From the NCBI GenBank assembly GCA_033239125.1, contig BSWB01000006.1:118776242-118840241 (forward strand): 64,000 nt of DNA, in the 5' to 3' direction. Under the pieces are notes generated by a model, which was not told where the DNA came from, searched no databases, and worked only from the letters and a program-made list of their open reading frames with translations. The position numbers and the translations under genes were made by a program. Positions within the stretch are counted from its first letter, which is position 1, and every line of letters starts with the position of its first letter. Source of the stretch: Fagopyrum homotropicum (taxonomy: Eukaryota > Streptophyta > Magnoliopsida > Caryophyllales > Polygonaceae). Positions 1 through 9,901 of this stretch are shown here, in pieces.

Positions 1-42
1 ATTCCTACAGCAGATCAGGCTAAAAAGGAACCACATATTGAT

Positions 43-1792
43 GTGGAGAATTCTACAAATGAAGAACTGCATAATGATGTAGGAAATCATACAGCTGAAA
101 TCTCTCCTATTGTTGGCCCAAATTGGAGATCAAACAAGGTAAGACAACAACCTAGACATTTGGATGACTATGTGTTGCATGCCGAGATCGAAGTGCTCAT
201 CATAGAGCATAACGAGCCCGCATCCTACAAGCAAGCTGTGACGGATCAGAACTCCAAAAAATGGCTCGAAGCCATAAGATCCGAAATGGAATCCATGTTT
301 GAAAATCAAGTATGGGACTTGATTGATTTGCCTGATGGGGTAAAACCTATTGGTTGCAAATGGGTCTTTAAAGTAAAGACATATAAGGATGAAAATGTCT
401 TTGTTTATAAAGCAAGGTTGGTTGCTAAGGGATTTAAACAGATTCATGGTATTGACTATGAGGAGACATTTGCCCAAATCGTCATGATCTAGTACATTAG
501 GATAATCCAAGAGATTGCCGCCTTCTATGATTATGAGGTATGGCAAATGGATGTCAAGACCGCATTTCTAAATGGCAATTTAGAAGAGGATGTATATATG
601 ATGCAACCTAAGGGTTTTGAAGATCCGGAATATCCTAGAAAGGTTTGCAAGCTTAAGAAGTCCATTTATGGATTGAAGCAAGCATCCAGGAGTTGGAATC
701 TTCGATTTGATGAAGTGATCAAACAGTTTAATTTTATCAAATGTGAAGAAGAACCATGAGTTTACAAAAATTTGAGTGGGAGCAAGGTGACTTTCCTAGT
801 CCTGTATGTGGATGACATACTACTCATTGGGAATGACATTCCGATGCTGGAACTAGTAAAGGGATGGCTTAAGAAGCATTTCTCAATGAAAGATCTAGGG
901 GAGGCCGAGTACATATTAGGCATCAAGATCTATAGAGTTAGATTTAGAAGGCTTATTGCTCTCAGTCAAGGAACTTATATAGATAAGGTCCTACAAAGAT
1001 TCAAGATGGAAGATTCCAAGAAAGGATATCTGCCTATGCAACATGGGATACATCTCAGCAAGACCCAGTGTCCTAAGACACCTGGTGAGCTTGAGAGGAT
1101 GAGCAAGGTTCCCTATGCCTCTGCTAGGATCCATCATGTATGCAATGACCTGTACTCGACCAGATGTTACATATGTTTTGAGTATGTGTAGCAGGTACCA
1201 TTCGAACCCCGGTGACATTCACTGGCAAGTTGTGAAGAACATCCTAAAGTACTTGCGAAGGACTAAGGATGATCTACTGGTATATGGAGGTGATGATGAA
1301 TTAGTCATCAAGGGCTATACCGATGCTAGTTTACAGACTGACAGAGATGGCTTTGAGTCGCAGTTTGGATACGTCTTCATTTTGAATGGATGAGCGGTAA
1401 GTTTGAAAAGTCAAAAGCAGGACACGGTTACGGACTCAACCACAGAGGCATAATACATTGTTGCGGGAGAAGCGGCTAAGGAAGCGATCTGGATTAGGCA
1501 GTTTATAGTTGAGCTCGGCGTTGTCCCTAGCGTGACGAGGGCAGTTGACGTCTATTGTGACAATAATGGCGCGATTGCTCAAGCAAAGGAACCTAGCTCA
1601 AGCTCCAATTCCAGACACGTTCTGCGGAAGTATCAGATGATCAGACACTATGTTGATCGGGGTGATGTAAGGGTGTGCAAGGTGCACACAGATGATAACA
1701 TTGCAGATCCATTGACTAAACCCATCAATAGGCCTAAGCATGGTAGTCATACTCGGGCCAAAGGGCTCAAACACGTTAGAGAATTCTTTTGA
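43..1792 (+). pseudogene. Copia pol remnant: reverse transcriptase and RNase H
   Basis: Read across frame breaks, this encodes the central and C-terminal parts of a Copia polyprotein. The first segment (43-492) carries KARLVAKGFKQIHGIDYEET, a typical Copia RT motif. The next (547-759) carries MDVKTAFLNGNLEEDVYM and SIYGLKQASRSWN. The catalytic YVDD lies in LVLYVDDILLIGND at about 800-835. RNase H follows: the EAxYIVA motif is interrupted by TAA near 1450, then VYCDNNGAIAQAKEP and ADPLTKP (1532-1730). In-frame stops after FAQIVMI (490) and after CEEEP (757), plus at least one shift near 1110, show that it cannot make a functional protein. Enzyme roles are from family knowledge; the breaks are visible directly. 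Confidence 0.88.
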
Positions 1793-2597
1793 ATTTCTGT
1801 GTTTGGATTGAGAAACGTTTGTTTTTGTCATGGAGTTTATGATTGATTTATATATGAGTTTTCATATTCTTATTTGATTATTACTTGAATATTAAATAAA
1901 GTATCCAAACAATTTATTAATTATCAAATGTGCGTACTGGAAAAGTTTCAGTGAATGAAACCACATTAAGTGAACTGAAATTATTAAATTGAAAGGATCC
2001 ATGGTTTGAGTCGTTAACTTGGATACAAACGACTCTAAAGTAGAACATCTTGTGACCGAATGATGAACATGGGTTTCATAGTTCATAGGACATGGAGATG
2101 TCCAATCGCTTACATAGGTGAGTATGGTGATACTCATCGGACAAACCGATCCTATAACTCTCGTGACATATTGAGGAGTTATAGCGATTATCATTATCAG
2201 TGAGTTCCTTAACATGAGCTTGATATAACTTTCATTTGAAGGATGACATATCTTAGATATTGTTAAACGCTGACCGCAACAGGCAGTTATAAAGGCAGTA
2301 ATCAGGGTGGTCAAAATTTGAGTGGGAGTTATAGTCGTTGCAAGATTGGATTAATCCTCCTATACCAGGTATACCTTGATATACTGGGAAGGATTGGTGT
2401 CCCCGGCCACTTGAAGAGTGAGAACTGTGTAAACGCATGGTCATGCTCAGATTTGATTTGTATTGACAGTTTGATCTCAAGAGTTCAAGAAACATATCTG
2501 ATGGCAAAGATGGGTTCGATCACATAGTCAGATAAGGACATTAAGCGATAAGGGAATTTTAACATTGCACACTTGTATGAAAGTATAAGTGGGAGAC
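1793..2597 (+). other. Non-coding 3' region of the Copia element, ending in the polypurine tract
   Basis: About 800 bp between the RNase H end and the probable LTR have no believable coding sequence. The stretch ends in AAGTATAAGTGGGAGAC, which is where the plus-strand primer (polypurine tract) is expected. A long untranslated tail of this kind occurs in some plant Copia lineages; I cannot name the lineage. Confidence 0.6.
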
Positions 2598-3317
2598 TGA
2601 AGGAATTGTGTCATTTATCCAAGGTGCAAAAACTGATGAAGAGATAGGACATTAAATATAGAAATATATATAATCCGATAATATTGAGGGTCATGGCGTT
2701 TTGCTAGAAGTTAACCATGATCGGTACATTTATATGATAAAATACATTGCTAGTGTTATCGGGTCCTACGAGGTCACACCATAACGAGCATACGAACTGA
2801 ACCAACTAATGAGAGAATTACCATATAGGAGTATATGGTGGAAAATGATATATTTTGTAGGAGTGAAAAATATATTATGGAGTTTGTAATTAATAATAGA
2901 TAAGGGGTTATTTATTTATTAATTACTAAAATATATATCTTATATTTTAAGGTCGGGATTTTTAATAGTTAAAAAGCTCAACCCTAATTTCATATATTCG
3001 ATCGATCAAAAGAAAAGAGGTAGCCGTGAATTTCACGTGAAATTAAGCCATATGTGTTCTCCCTTTCTCGATCAGTCTCTCAAAAGTTTATCTTTTGTTC
3101 TAGCAATCGAAGGTTAAGGCGATTCTCGTTCAGTCTCGGGTGGACCAACTAGAGGAGTAACACTTGTGAGGCTACATATTTTTGAAGGAGTTTTTGAACA
3201 CGCATCAAAAGGTATTCCTTTTCTCCCTTATCTAATCTATTATGCATGCGATCCTTGTTTAGATGTTTAGGAAATTATTTCCTAAAATTCCGCTTTTACA
3301 CATCTAAAATCCCAACA
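2598..3317 (+). repeat. Probable 3' LTR of the Copia element
   Basis: The segment begins TGAAGG directly after the purine tract and ends CCCAACA, giving the usual TG...CA termini. It is AT-rich, as expected of U3. The 5' boundary is inferred from the tract only, because the partner LTR is off-window. Confidence 0.6.
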
Positions 3318-3573
3318 GTATTGGTTCTTTATCATTCTCAAATGGAATTGGTAAACACATATAAAAATTTCAATCAATCTAATCAAGATCTAGATCTAAA
3401 ATATGAAAAACAAGGAAAATCGCACAAAGCTTGTTGACGCTGTTTAGTCCAAGACCTACTTTTGTAGTTCTCTTTTGAGGAGAATCACACCCCATCCACT
3501 AACTTATATATTACATTTTACAAAAGCAAACCCAAAACGCAAAGTTCGGGTGAAGATGAAAAGTGAAAGCAAC
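3318..3573. other. Intergenic DNA between the Copia LTR and element A
   Basis: I see no gene here. It is the left flank of element A. Removing A and one target duplication joins it to 14628 onwards. Confidence 0.6.
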
Positions 3574-3680
3574 GGTACTGTAATATCCGGAATTTTTATT
3601 CCGTTTATTTCTGTAATAAAACCGATCTCGATCAGTTGATCCATATCCATCTACTTAGTTAGACACATTATTATAAAATT

Positions 3681-3770
3681 TATCATTTTATGTAGATTTC
3701 CTTCACATAAAATGATAGAATCTTTTAAAAGTTTATCATTTTATGTAGCTTACCTTCACATAAAATAATA
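3681..3770 (+). other. Two tandem U3 hairpins in LTR A
   Basis: TATCATTTTATGT (3681-3693) and its inverted copy ACATAAAATGATA (3705-3717) form a 13-bp perfect stem around an 11-nt loop. A second, slightly imperfect copy occupies 3734-3770, also with an 11-nt loop. The same stem with an 11-nt loop of different sequence is found at 41338-41374 in LTR B. Copies recur in the 3' LTR of A (about 11570-11659). Confidence 0.85.
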
Positions 3771-3808
3771 AGTTTAGCCCCAAACCCTAATTTAGAATAT
3801 GACTCGTC

Positions 3809-3968
3809 GTTGACAAGTCTGTGACGAAGCTGTGACAAGGCCCGGACAAGTCTGTGACGAAGCTGTGACAAGGCCCGGACAAGTCTGTGACGAAGCTGTG
3901 ACAAGCCCAGACAAGTCTGTGACGAAGCTGTGACAAGGTCAGACAAGGCTGTGACGAGTCTGTGACAT
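3809..3968 (+). repeat. 33-bp tandem repeat in LTR A
   Basis: About four full units of 33 bp (containing GACAAGTCTGTGACGAAGC) and a decayed fifth stand in tandem; the core CTGTGAC recurs twice per unit. The array is repeated at 11698-11857 in the 3' LTR. It lies in U3 upstream of the TATA-like box, where such arrays can act as enhancers; that role is inference. Because 33 is a multiple of three the array stays open in several frames, which creates spurious short reading frames. Confidence 0.9.
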
Positions 3969-4613
3969 GCCCAGACAGGCTGTTGACAGCCCAGCGCCAG
4001 TGTGCCCAGCGCCCAGCAGCGCCCAGCAGCGCAACTTGCCAGCGCCAGCCCATCTGCTGCTCCCTTGCGCCAGCCCAGTCCAGCGCAGCTTGCCCAGCAG
4101 CTTCAAGCGCAGCAGCCCAGCCGTACAGCAACTCCAGCCCACTGCCTTGATTGCTCCAGCCCGTGCAAATGCGTGGACCCAGTAGGAAAGGGCAACAGTT
4201 CAGCCGTTACTTTTTCCCCTCTTTAGCGTGATCTGATTCGTTCTTTCCCCACCGATTCTTTCCTTCTGCAAACCGGATTCTCCGCAATATATACGCTGCA
4301 CATGATCTTACTTCCTTATACACTCCTCCTCTTAATTCTGTCCACAGTTCACGCCATCCTCGTCCCTCTCACTGGCCGGGTGAAGCAGCACAACTCAGCC
4401 TTGCCTCCTCGTCCGGACGAACATCACGCCACCAGTCGACTCCTTGAGCTCTTGACAGAACCAGCGGCTCGCCCACGCTCTGCACAGTCCGGAACCACTG
4501 CGCACCAACACCCTGCACCACCCCAGAAACTGCTGCTCGCCAATGTTCTTCAAAGCCGGAACTTCTGCACACCAAGCCGGCGCTCCTCTCCTGCCTCCTT
4601 GTCGAGATTCTTG

Positions 4614-6431
4614 GTGAGTATGACCATGCTCTTCCTTCCCTTCATTTATATATATGCTTAGTTGCTGCTAAGCCATCATAGAACCCATACATTGCAGCCA
4701 AAGGAACCAATACAAGGAGTTGTTACATCTTTTCCAGCTTTCCAACAGTTACGAGCAGTCAACTTCGGGTACAAATTTGAGTAAGCTAGACTCTCCCTTT
4801 TTGGCTGGTTTTCGGATATATTATAGATGGTATTTCAAAGTAAATCATACTAAAATTTCAGAGGAATCCATGTTATGGTTTGAGAGATATGGGGTTTCAA
4901 AGTTCAGTTTTATAAATGTGCTGAGTTGAGAAAAACAGCATGGGATGCTGTTTTGTGAGATAGTTTTGAATAGGCTTTTGATCTCTGTTAGGCTTGAATT
5001 TTTGATATGATATAGTTGACATCTGGTTGTAGATCATATTAAAATTTGGGAAGAATCGGAGTTACGGTTTGAGAGTTATTGTGTTTCAAAGTTGACGTTT
5101 TTATATATGTGCTGAGTGTTGGGGAAAACAGCAAGTGATGCTGTTTTGTGAGATGGTTTTGAATAAGCTCTTGATTTCCGTTGGACTTGAATTTTGGATA
5201 TGATATGGTTGACATATTGTTGTAGAACATATTAAAATTTGAGAGGAATCCAGCGAGTGGTTTGAGATTTATGATTTTTCAAAGATGGAGTCGTAAGCAG
5301 TTTTTCTGTTGTGCTGAAATTCGGTTTTGTGAGATAGTTTTAAATAGGATTTTGATCTTCTTTGCGTCTGAATTTTGGATATATTAGAGATAAGATTTAA
5401 TAGTAGAACATATCAAAATTTGGGATAAATACAGCGAGTAGTTTAGGAGTTATGATTTTTCAAAGTTAGGACAATGTGCTGCTTGTTAAGTGTTGTACCA
5501 AACTTTAGAAATTTTTGTAGAAGCGATGCTTTAACAGTTTTAAGAAATTCTTTCTCCTATGAGTAGATAGGATATCATAGATGACCTAGGGAATTACTTC
5601 GGAATTTTTATAAGATTATTCGAATTTTATATTTGAAGCTGTAGTTGGACTTTAGTGACTTTTCGAGAAATAGAAAATGGGTGGTTTTTCTAGTTGTTAC
5701 CTAAAATCATCCTAGGGAGTAGAATATGGTTAGTTAGTCTCAAATAAGAGTTTAAACATAAATTATGAAATTTTTAGAAGTTTCGGGACCAGGGGTAAAA
5801 TGGTCATTTACCTGTATAAGGGTATTTTGGTAATCTCTTGTTGATCGATTTTTATATCTTAGAAGTTGGAGACTTCTAAGAAAGTGGGATACATTATTGA
5901 TTCCCTTGTCTTGTATAACAGGCAATTGAGTTCCTACGGTTACATACCGAGTTGAGATTAAGAGAGTTGCGACTTGACTCAGGTAAGTCCTTTGGGCTTA
6001 CTTAGCTGACTTCCAGATATGAGTGTGGATAATGATAGTGGTGTGTGAATAAGATGTTTATATTTATATTTTAGTAATAATTATCTACCGACCTATACTT
6101 TGGCCTAAGAGTAACGGGCGGTGACATTCTGCTCAGTTAGCCTGAGGGCGCTGGGGGTTTCTTTAGGGACTAGTCCACACTCGGTTTGTAGTGATGCTAC
6201 CGGCGGAGGTAAGCTAGACCTACACCCAGTTGGATAAGGAACGGAGGCGAGAACTCTTAAGATTTCTCGTGCCACAACTGTAAAATGGAATAAGGTGACT
6301 CACTTAATGAATAGATAATAACCGGTTTGTGTGCCAGCATGATGATTGTTTTATATTATCTTGAGTGTGTTTGTGCTATCCTTATTCTGCTTATATTTGG
6401 ATTGTTAGCTAACGGTTTATCCGTGTTGTAG
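4614..6431 (+). other. Predicted spliced leader in LTR A: intron 1 (4614-5921), exon 2 (5922-5982), intron 2 (5983-6431)
   Basis: Downstream of the TATA-like box are TTG|GTGAGTA (donor, 4614) and TTGTATAACAG| (acceptor, 5921), then a 61-nt segment ending in CAG|GTAAGT (donor, 5983) and an acceptor at about 6431 (GTGTTGTAG). The same order, donor strengths and middle-exon length recur in LTR B (42164-43412; exon 61 nt) and, on the minus strand, in LTR C (50287-49254; exon 57 nt). Positional agreement among diverged LTRs is the main evidence. The last acceptor is the least certain. Confidence 0.6.
4838..5460 (+). repeat. About 190-bp degenerate tandem repeats inside leader intron 1 of LTR A
   Basis: The phrase AGAACATATTAAAATTTG and its variants recur at about 4842, 5031, 5224 and 5405, each followed by a gAATcc..gGTTTGAG-like stretch and TTTCAAAG. 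Spacings are about 181-193 bp. The unit is repeated in the 3' LTR at about 12727-13349. It expands intron 1 in A (1,308 bp) relative to B (729 bp) and C (502 bp). Confidence 0.75.
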
Positions 6432-6736
6432 ATTGGTAGAGATAGACAGTTGCAGAGTGATCCGGAACGGATGGTCAGTCGGGTCCACGTACTCATTAGA
6501 TGGGGACGGGGAAGTCTTCCATACGTCATGCATGTTATATATCTTTATATATGTTTGTAAGGCTGTCACATGTGTACTTTCATACCATTAAAAATATTAT
6601 GTTTTGGAAATTGTTTTAATTACATTTGTGCCTTGTTGTAAGATCTTAGTAAAGTTGTTGTTAAACCAAGGTCAGGACCCATTGTGAGGTCCTAACCAGT
6701 AGCTCCCCGAGTTTTGAAACTTGGGGTGTTACAACA

Positions 6737-6748
6737 TGGTATCAGAGC
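6737..6748 (+). other. Primer binding site of element A
   Basis: TGGTATCAGAGC lies three bases after the LTR end and is complementary to the 3' end of plant initiator tRNA-Met. Confidence 0.95.
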
Positions 6749-9700
6749 TCTGGGTTGGCAACAATGGCACTTGAAATCTTCTAAAAGACCGAATGTATAA
6801 AATAACCAGAACCCGAAAGGGGTCTAAGATTTTCAAAACGGATTTCTGTTTTTACACACGTGCATAGTCGGGTTGTTGGGTTAGTAGTACGTCGGACCAC
6901 CATCGTTCTCCGTGGATCTCTGCAACTTGGAATGATATGTGTTAGTATATAGAGTTATATCGATATGTTTTAATGTATGATTATACATATGTATATGTGT
7001 AGCATGTTAGTATCCTAAAGGATATTTTATATCCTTTAGTTATGATATCATGAATCGATTATCGCCTCATGATAAATCGGTAACGGACTTGAAGAGTTTT
7101 CAACACGAGATAATGGATTCAGACCGAGGATTGAGTGTTATACTCTGGTGGGCATCCTTGTGACCATATAAATCATCCGAAGAACAAGTGGGCAAAGAAG
7201 TACAGATGTGGAGACAATTTTCACCACAAGTACCGTCCGATGGGAAAGGAATCCCCGAGTCAACTCAGGCAGAAAGAACAAGAAGTCATACAAGGGACTT
7301 GGTCGTATAAGGCTGAGAGATGAATTAGAAGAATCATGTAAGAGACGACGAGAGATCGGATAGATAACGATAAGGGAACAAGAAACATACAGAACGGAGT
7401 ACAACCAAGATTTGCAGAATAAAAGATGTTACAATCAAGGCAAACGCCGCCACATGCAAGCATGGGCATGAGAGTACAAAGAAGATAAGGTGCTGACCCG
7501 AGGCGAAGAATTAAAGGAGTACAAAGACAAATGAGTTTAAAGACGTGAAACAAATTTCACCATCATAGAGACGGTTTGACTTACTTAGAGATGCAAGAAT
7601 TTGTAAGAAATCCTGACGTAAGTATCAAATACAATAGAAGCCTGAAATTAAGACAAAAGAATTCTATAAAAATGGCATTACAACACAACACCAGATAAAG
7701 GGAGGAATGTTGGAAAGTGATTCTGGTGGACTAAGGAGTACACAATAACTTCTCATTTACCTAAAGATCTGAGTTACCAACAGTTACAGTCTTATTAGAG
7801 AACCGCAAACAGACGATGAACAAAGTAAGAGGAATCGTGAAGACATGCTTACAAGTTATTGTGGAAGACTTGATGAACTCCTTGACGACAGATAAATGCT
7901 ATAAATGGACTCAGAAGAGTATAATGATCTCATAAGAAAACAAGAGAGGTGCAGACTATGGAAGGAGCTAAAGGGATATCAACAAAGAAACTGGAGGAGA
8001 TAGATTTTCACCAAGGGTATCAAACTTAAAAAAGGATAGAAGAACAATGAGTCTGTGATCTTATATAAGGTCAACAATAGACTAGTTGGTAATAACTGAG
8101 ACATAACACGTGCGGGTCAACTAGTGGTAACTGGTTGGAAGATAAGGAGGATAACCATAGAATTATGAAAGAATTTATAGACATCTAGAGGACCCTTCAA
8201 GAGATCAACAGAGACAAACGTGAAGCTAAATCGGTATACGTGCTAGTACCCTTAATAGTAACATGGAGTGAGTTCGAGCCAGTAACTTTAAGTAAGAACT
8301 TAAGAAGAAAGACAAGATGGCCAAGAATGACCCCCTGATGCATTTGAGACCAAGGGGATTGTGTGAATGATTTACTACCTACTAGCTAGGAAAGGGGTAC
8401 ATATAACAGTTAGTACAAATGGTTTGTAAAAGAAGAAATAGGGGAGTAAGAGGTTTATGATTTTGATAAGTATCTATGTCAATCAAGACAGAGTGTGTGT
8501 AGCATTCCATACAAGAGGAACAACAAGTTGATGGAAGTTAATGTCATGAGAGTCGTGTAGACGTGCTTACCAATTATAGTGGGAGACCTAGAAAGGACCA
8601 TTGGTGCCAGATGAATGACACAATTGGACTAGAGAAAAGGAGTTAGTCCATAAGAAGCGGAAGGGTGGAAGGTAGAAGAACTAAAGAAGTAGAAATGGAC
8701 TTTTGTGAGCAACTGTTTACCTACTAGCTAAAAAAAAAAATAATAATAAAAAAATAAAAAAATAAAAAATTTGACAGATCGCAATTAGCACGGAATGGCG
8801 ACGTACAATTTAATGTAAGAGCAGTAGACTTTACAAGCCTGGAGACATTTTTGGCTTCTTCAAAGATAAGAATTCTGAGAGGAATCGCAAAGTTAGTATC
8901 GAAAGGATTGAAGCCCTGTAACATAGTCAACAGATATTTGGAAGGAAATATAACGAACGACGCCAATTAAGGAACCTGTGCTTGAGAGAATCGTATGGTG
9001 GACTCAAGAGCCCAGTGTAATCGCCATTTATAACAGAACATAAGTCATCAACACCGACGGTTCCTGTAAAGGGACTACAATTGGAATGTAATTAAAAGTC
9101 ATCGGAACTACAAGACGCTTACCATCTATCGTGGAGTGTGAGGAACGACTTTTAACATTAAGCGAATGGCACAATGAGACTTGAGAGGGAGAGTTGTCCC
9201 AAAGAAAGCAAAAGAGTGAAAGATAAGACGAACTAAAGAAGGATAAAAGGATTAATCTAGTAGGTGATGTGCACCAAAAGTTTAATACCAGTAGAGGTAT
9301 GAAATTGAGATAAGTCACTTATTGACTGACCGATGTCAACCAAGGACGTACAAGTATTGTTTGGTATCGACAAGTTATGTGCCGTTAAGAAGAAATATTT
9401 GTGATTGTGGATCTATGGAGTAGCTTTACCGATGCCTTAGAGGATTTCCTCAAGTAGGCAACAACAATCTTCTTGGATGAATTAAAGGTATAAAGAGAAA
9501 CGTTTTAAGGGTTACTTCTTGGCTAGTTAAGATCAAACTCCGGTCAAGTCATGGAGTTTGGATCCGTGGTAGAAGAATTAAGAAAGTAAACGGAAGAAGT
9601 TGCTTTTCAATGGTTGTTTTATTTTTCTTAAGTCAAGTAAAGACGGTACTTGTTAATTCATCCGTATAAGACTCATGGTGTAATTGGAAGAGAGTTTTGG

Positions 9701-9901
9701 AGTCAATCAACTTATACTTACAGAAAAGGTTCTTAGGATTTATGAGGGACAATAGGATAATCAGAGTAGCGCAGCGAAAGCGTGGTGGGTCCTAACCCAC
9801 AAAGCAAGAAGCTCAAGGGTACTGATGGATGTTGTGTCGAGTTTAAGATGGTGATAGTCGGTGAAATGCATTCTAGCTAGAAGAAACGTGAGATAGGCTA
9901 T
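6749..9901 (+). other. Non-coding, decayed interior of element A
   Basis: About 3.15 kb, purine-rich on the plus strand, with no credible reading frame where gag, protease, RT and RNase H should be. Parts clearly match the same position in element B: GATAGATTTTCACCA (7999 here, 45101 in B) and ACGTGCGGGT.AACTAGTGG (8108 here, 45209 in B). It also contains related blocks spaced unevenly: ACATGCTTACAAGTTATTGTGG (varied) near 7846, 8573 and 9114, and CCTACTAGCTA near 8375 and 8718. The segment 8730-8770 is A-rich simple sequence. Confidence 0.8.

Larger units (their letters stand above)
1..3317 (+). mobile_element. Ty1/Copia LTR retrotransposon, 3' portion (5' part lies outside the window)
   Basis: The element enters from the left edge of the window. 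Broken reverse transcriptase and RNase H sequence (43-1792) is followed by about 800 bp of non-coding DNA, a purine-rich tract (about 2586-2596, GTGGGAGA) and a probable 3' LTR ending ...CCCAACA at 3317. The order RT then RNase H then LTR with no integrase between them is the Copia order. The reading frame has several stops and shifts, so the copy is dead. The 5' LTR cannot be seen. Confidence 0.85.
3579..6733 (+). repeat. 5' LTR of element A (3,155 bp)
   Basis: It starts TGTAATATCCGG and ends GGGGTGTTACA. It holds, in order, two U3 hairpins (3681-3770), a 33-bp tandem repeat (3809-3968), a TATA-like TATATA (4288-4293), a predicted two-intron leader (4614-6431) and a conserved 3' block with GACCCATTGTGAGGTCC. 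The matching TATA position in the 3' LTR reads TACATA, one of the few differences between the pair. Confidence 0.96.

Noticed and set aside
3725..4226. Several overlapping short frames (60-116 codons) on both strands in the U3 of LTR A, also at 11614-12115
   Set aside because: They are created by the 33-bp repeat and low-stop GC-rich sequence. Five or six frames are open at once and none resembles a protein family.
4302..4661. 119-codon frame starting with a signal-peptide-like stretch in LTR A (again at 12191-12550)
   Set aside because: The ATG is only about ten bases after the TATA-like box, so it would be upstream of the transcript start, and the frame crosses the predicted donor at 4614. 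The region is C-rich and open in several frames.
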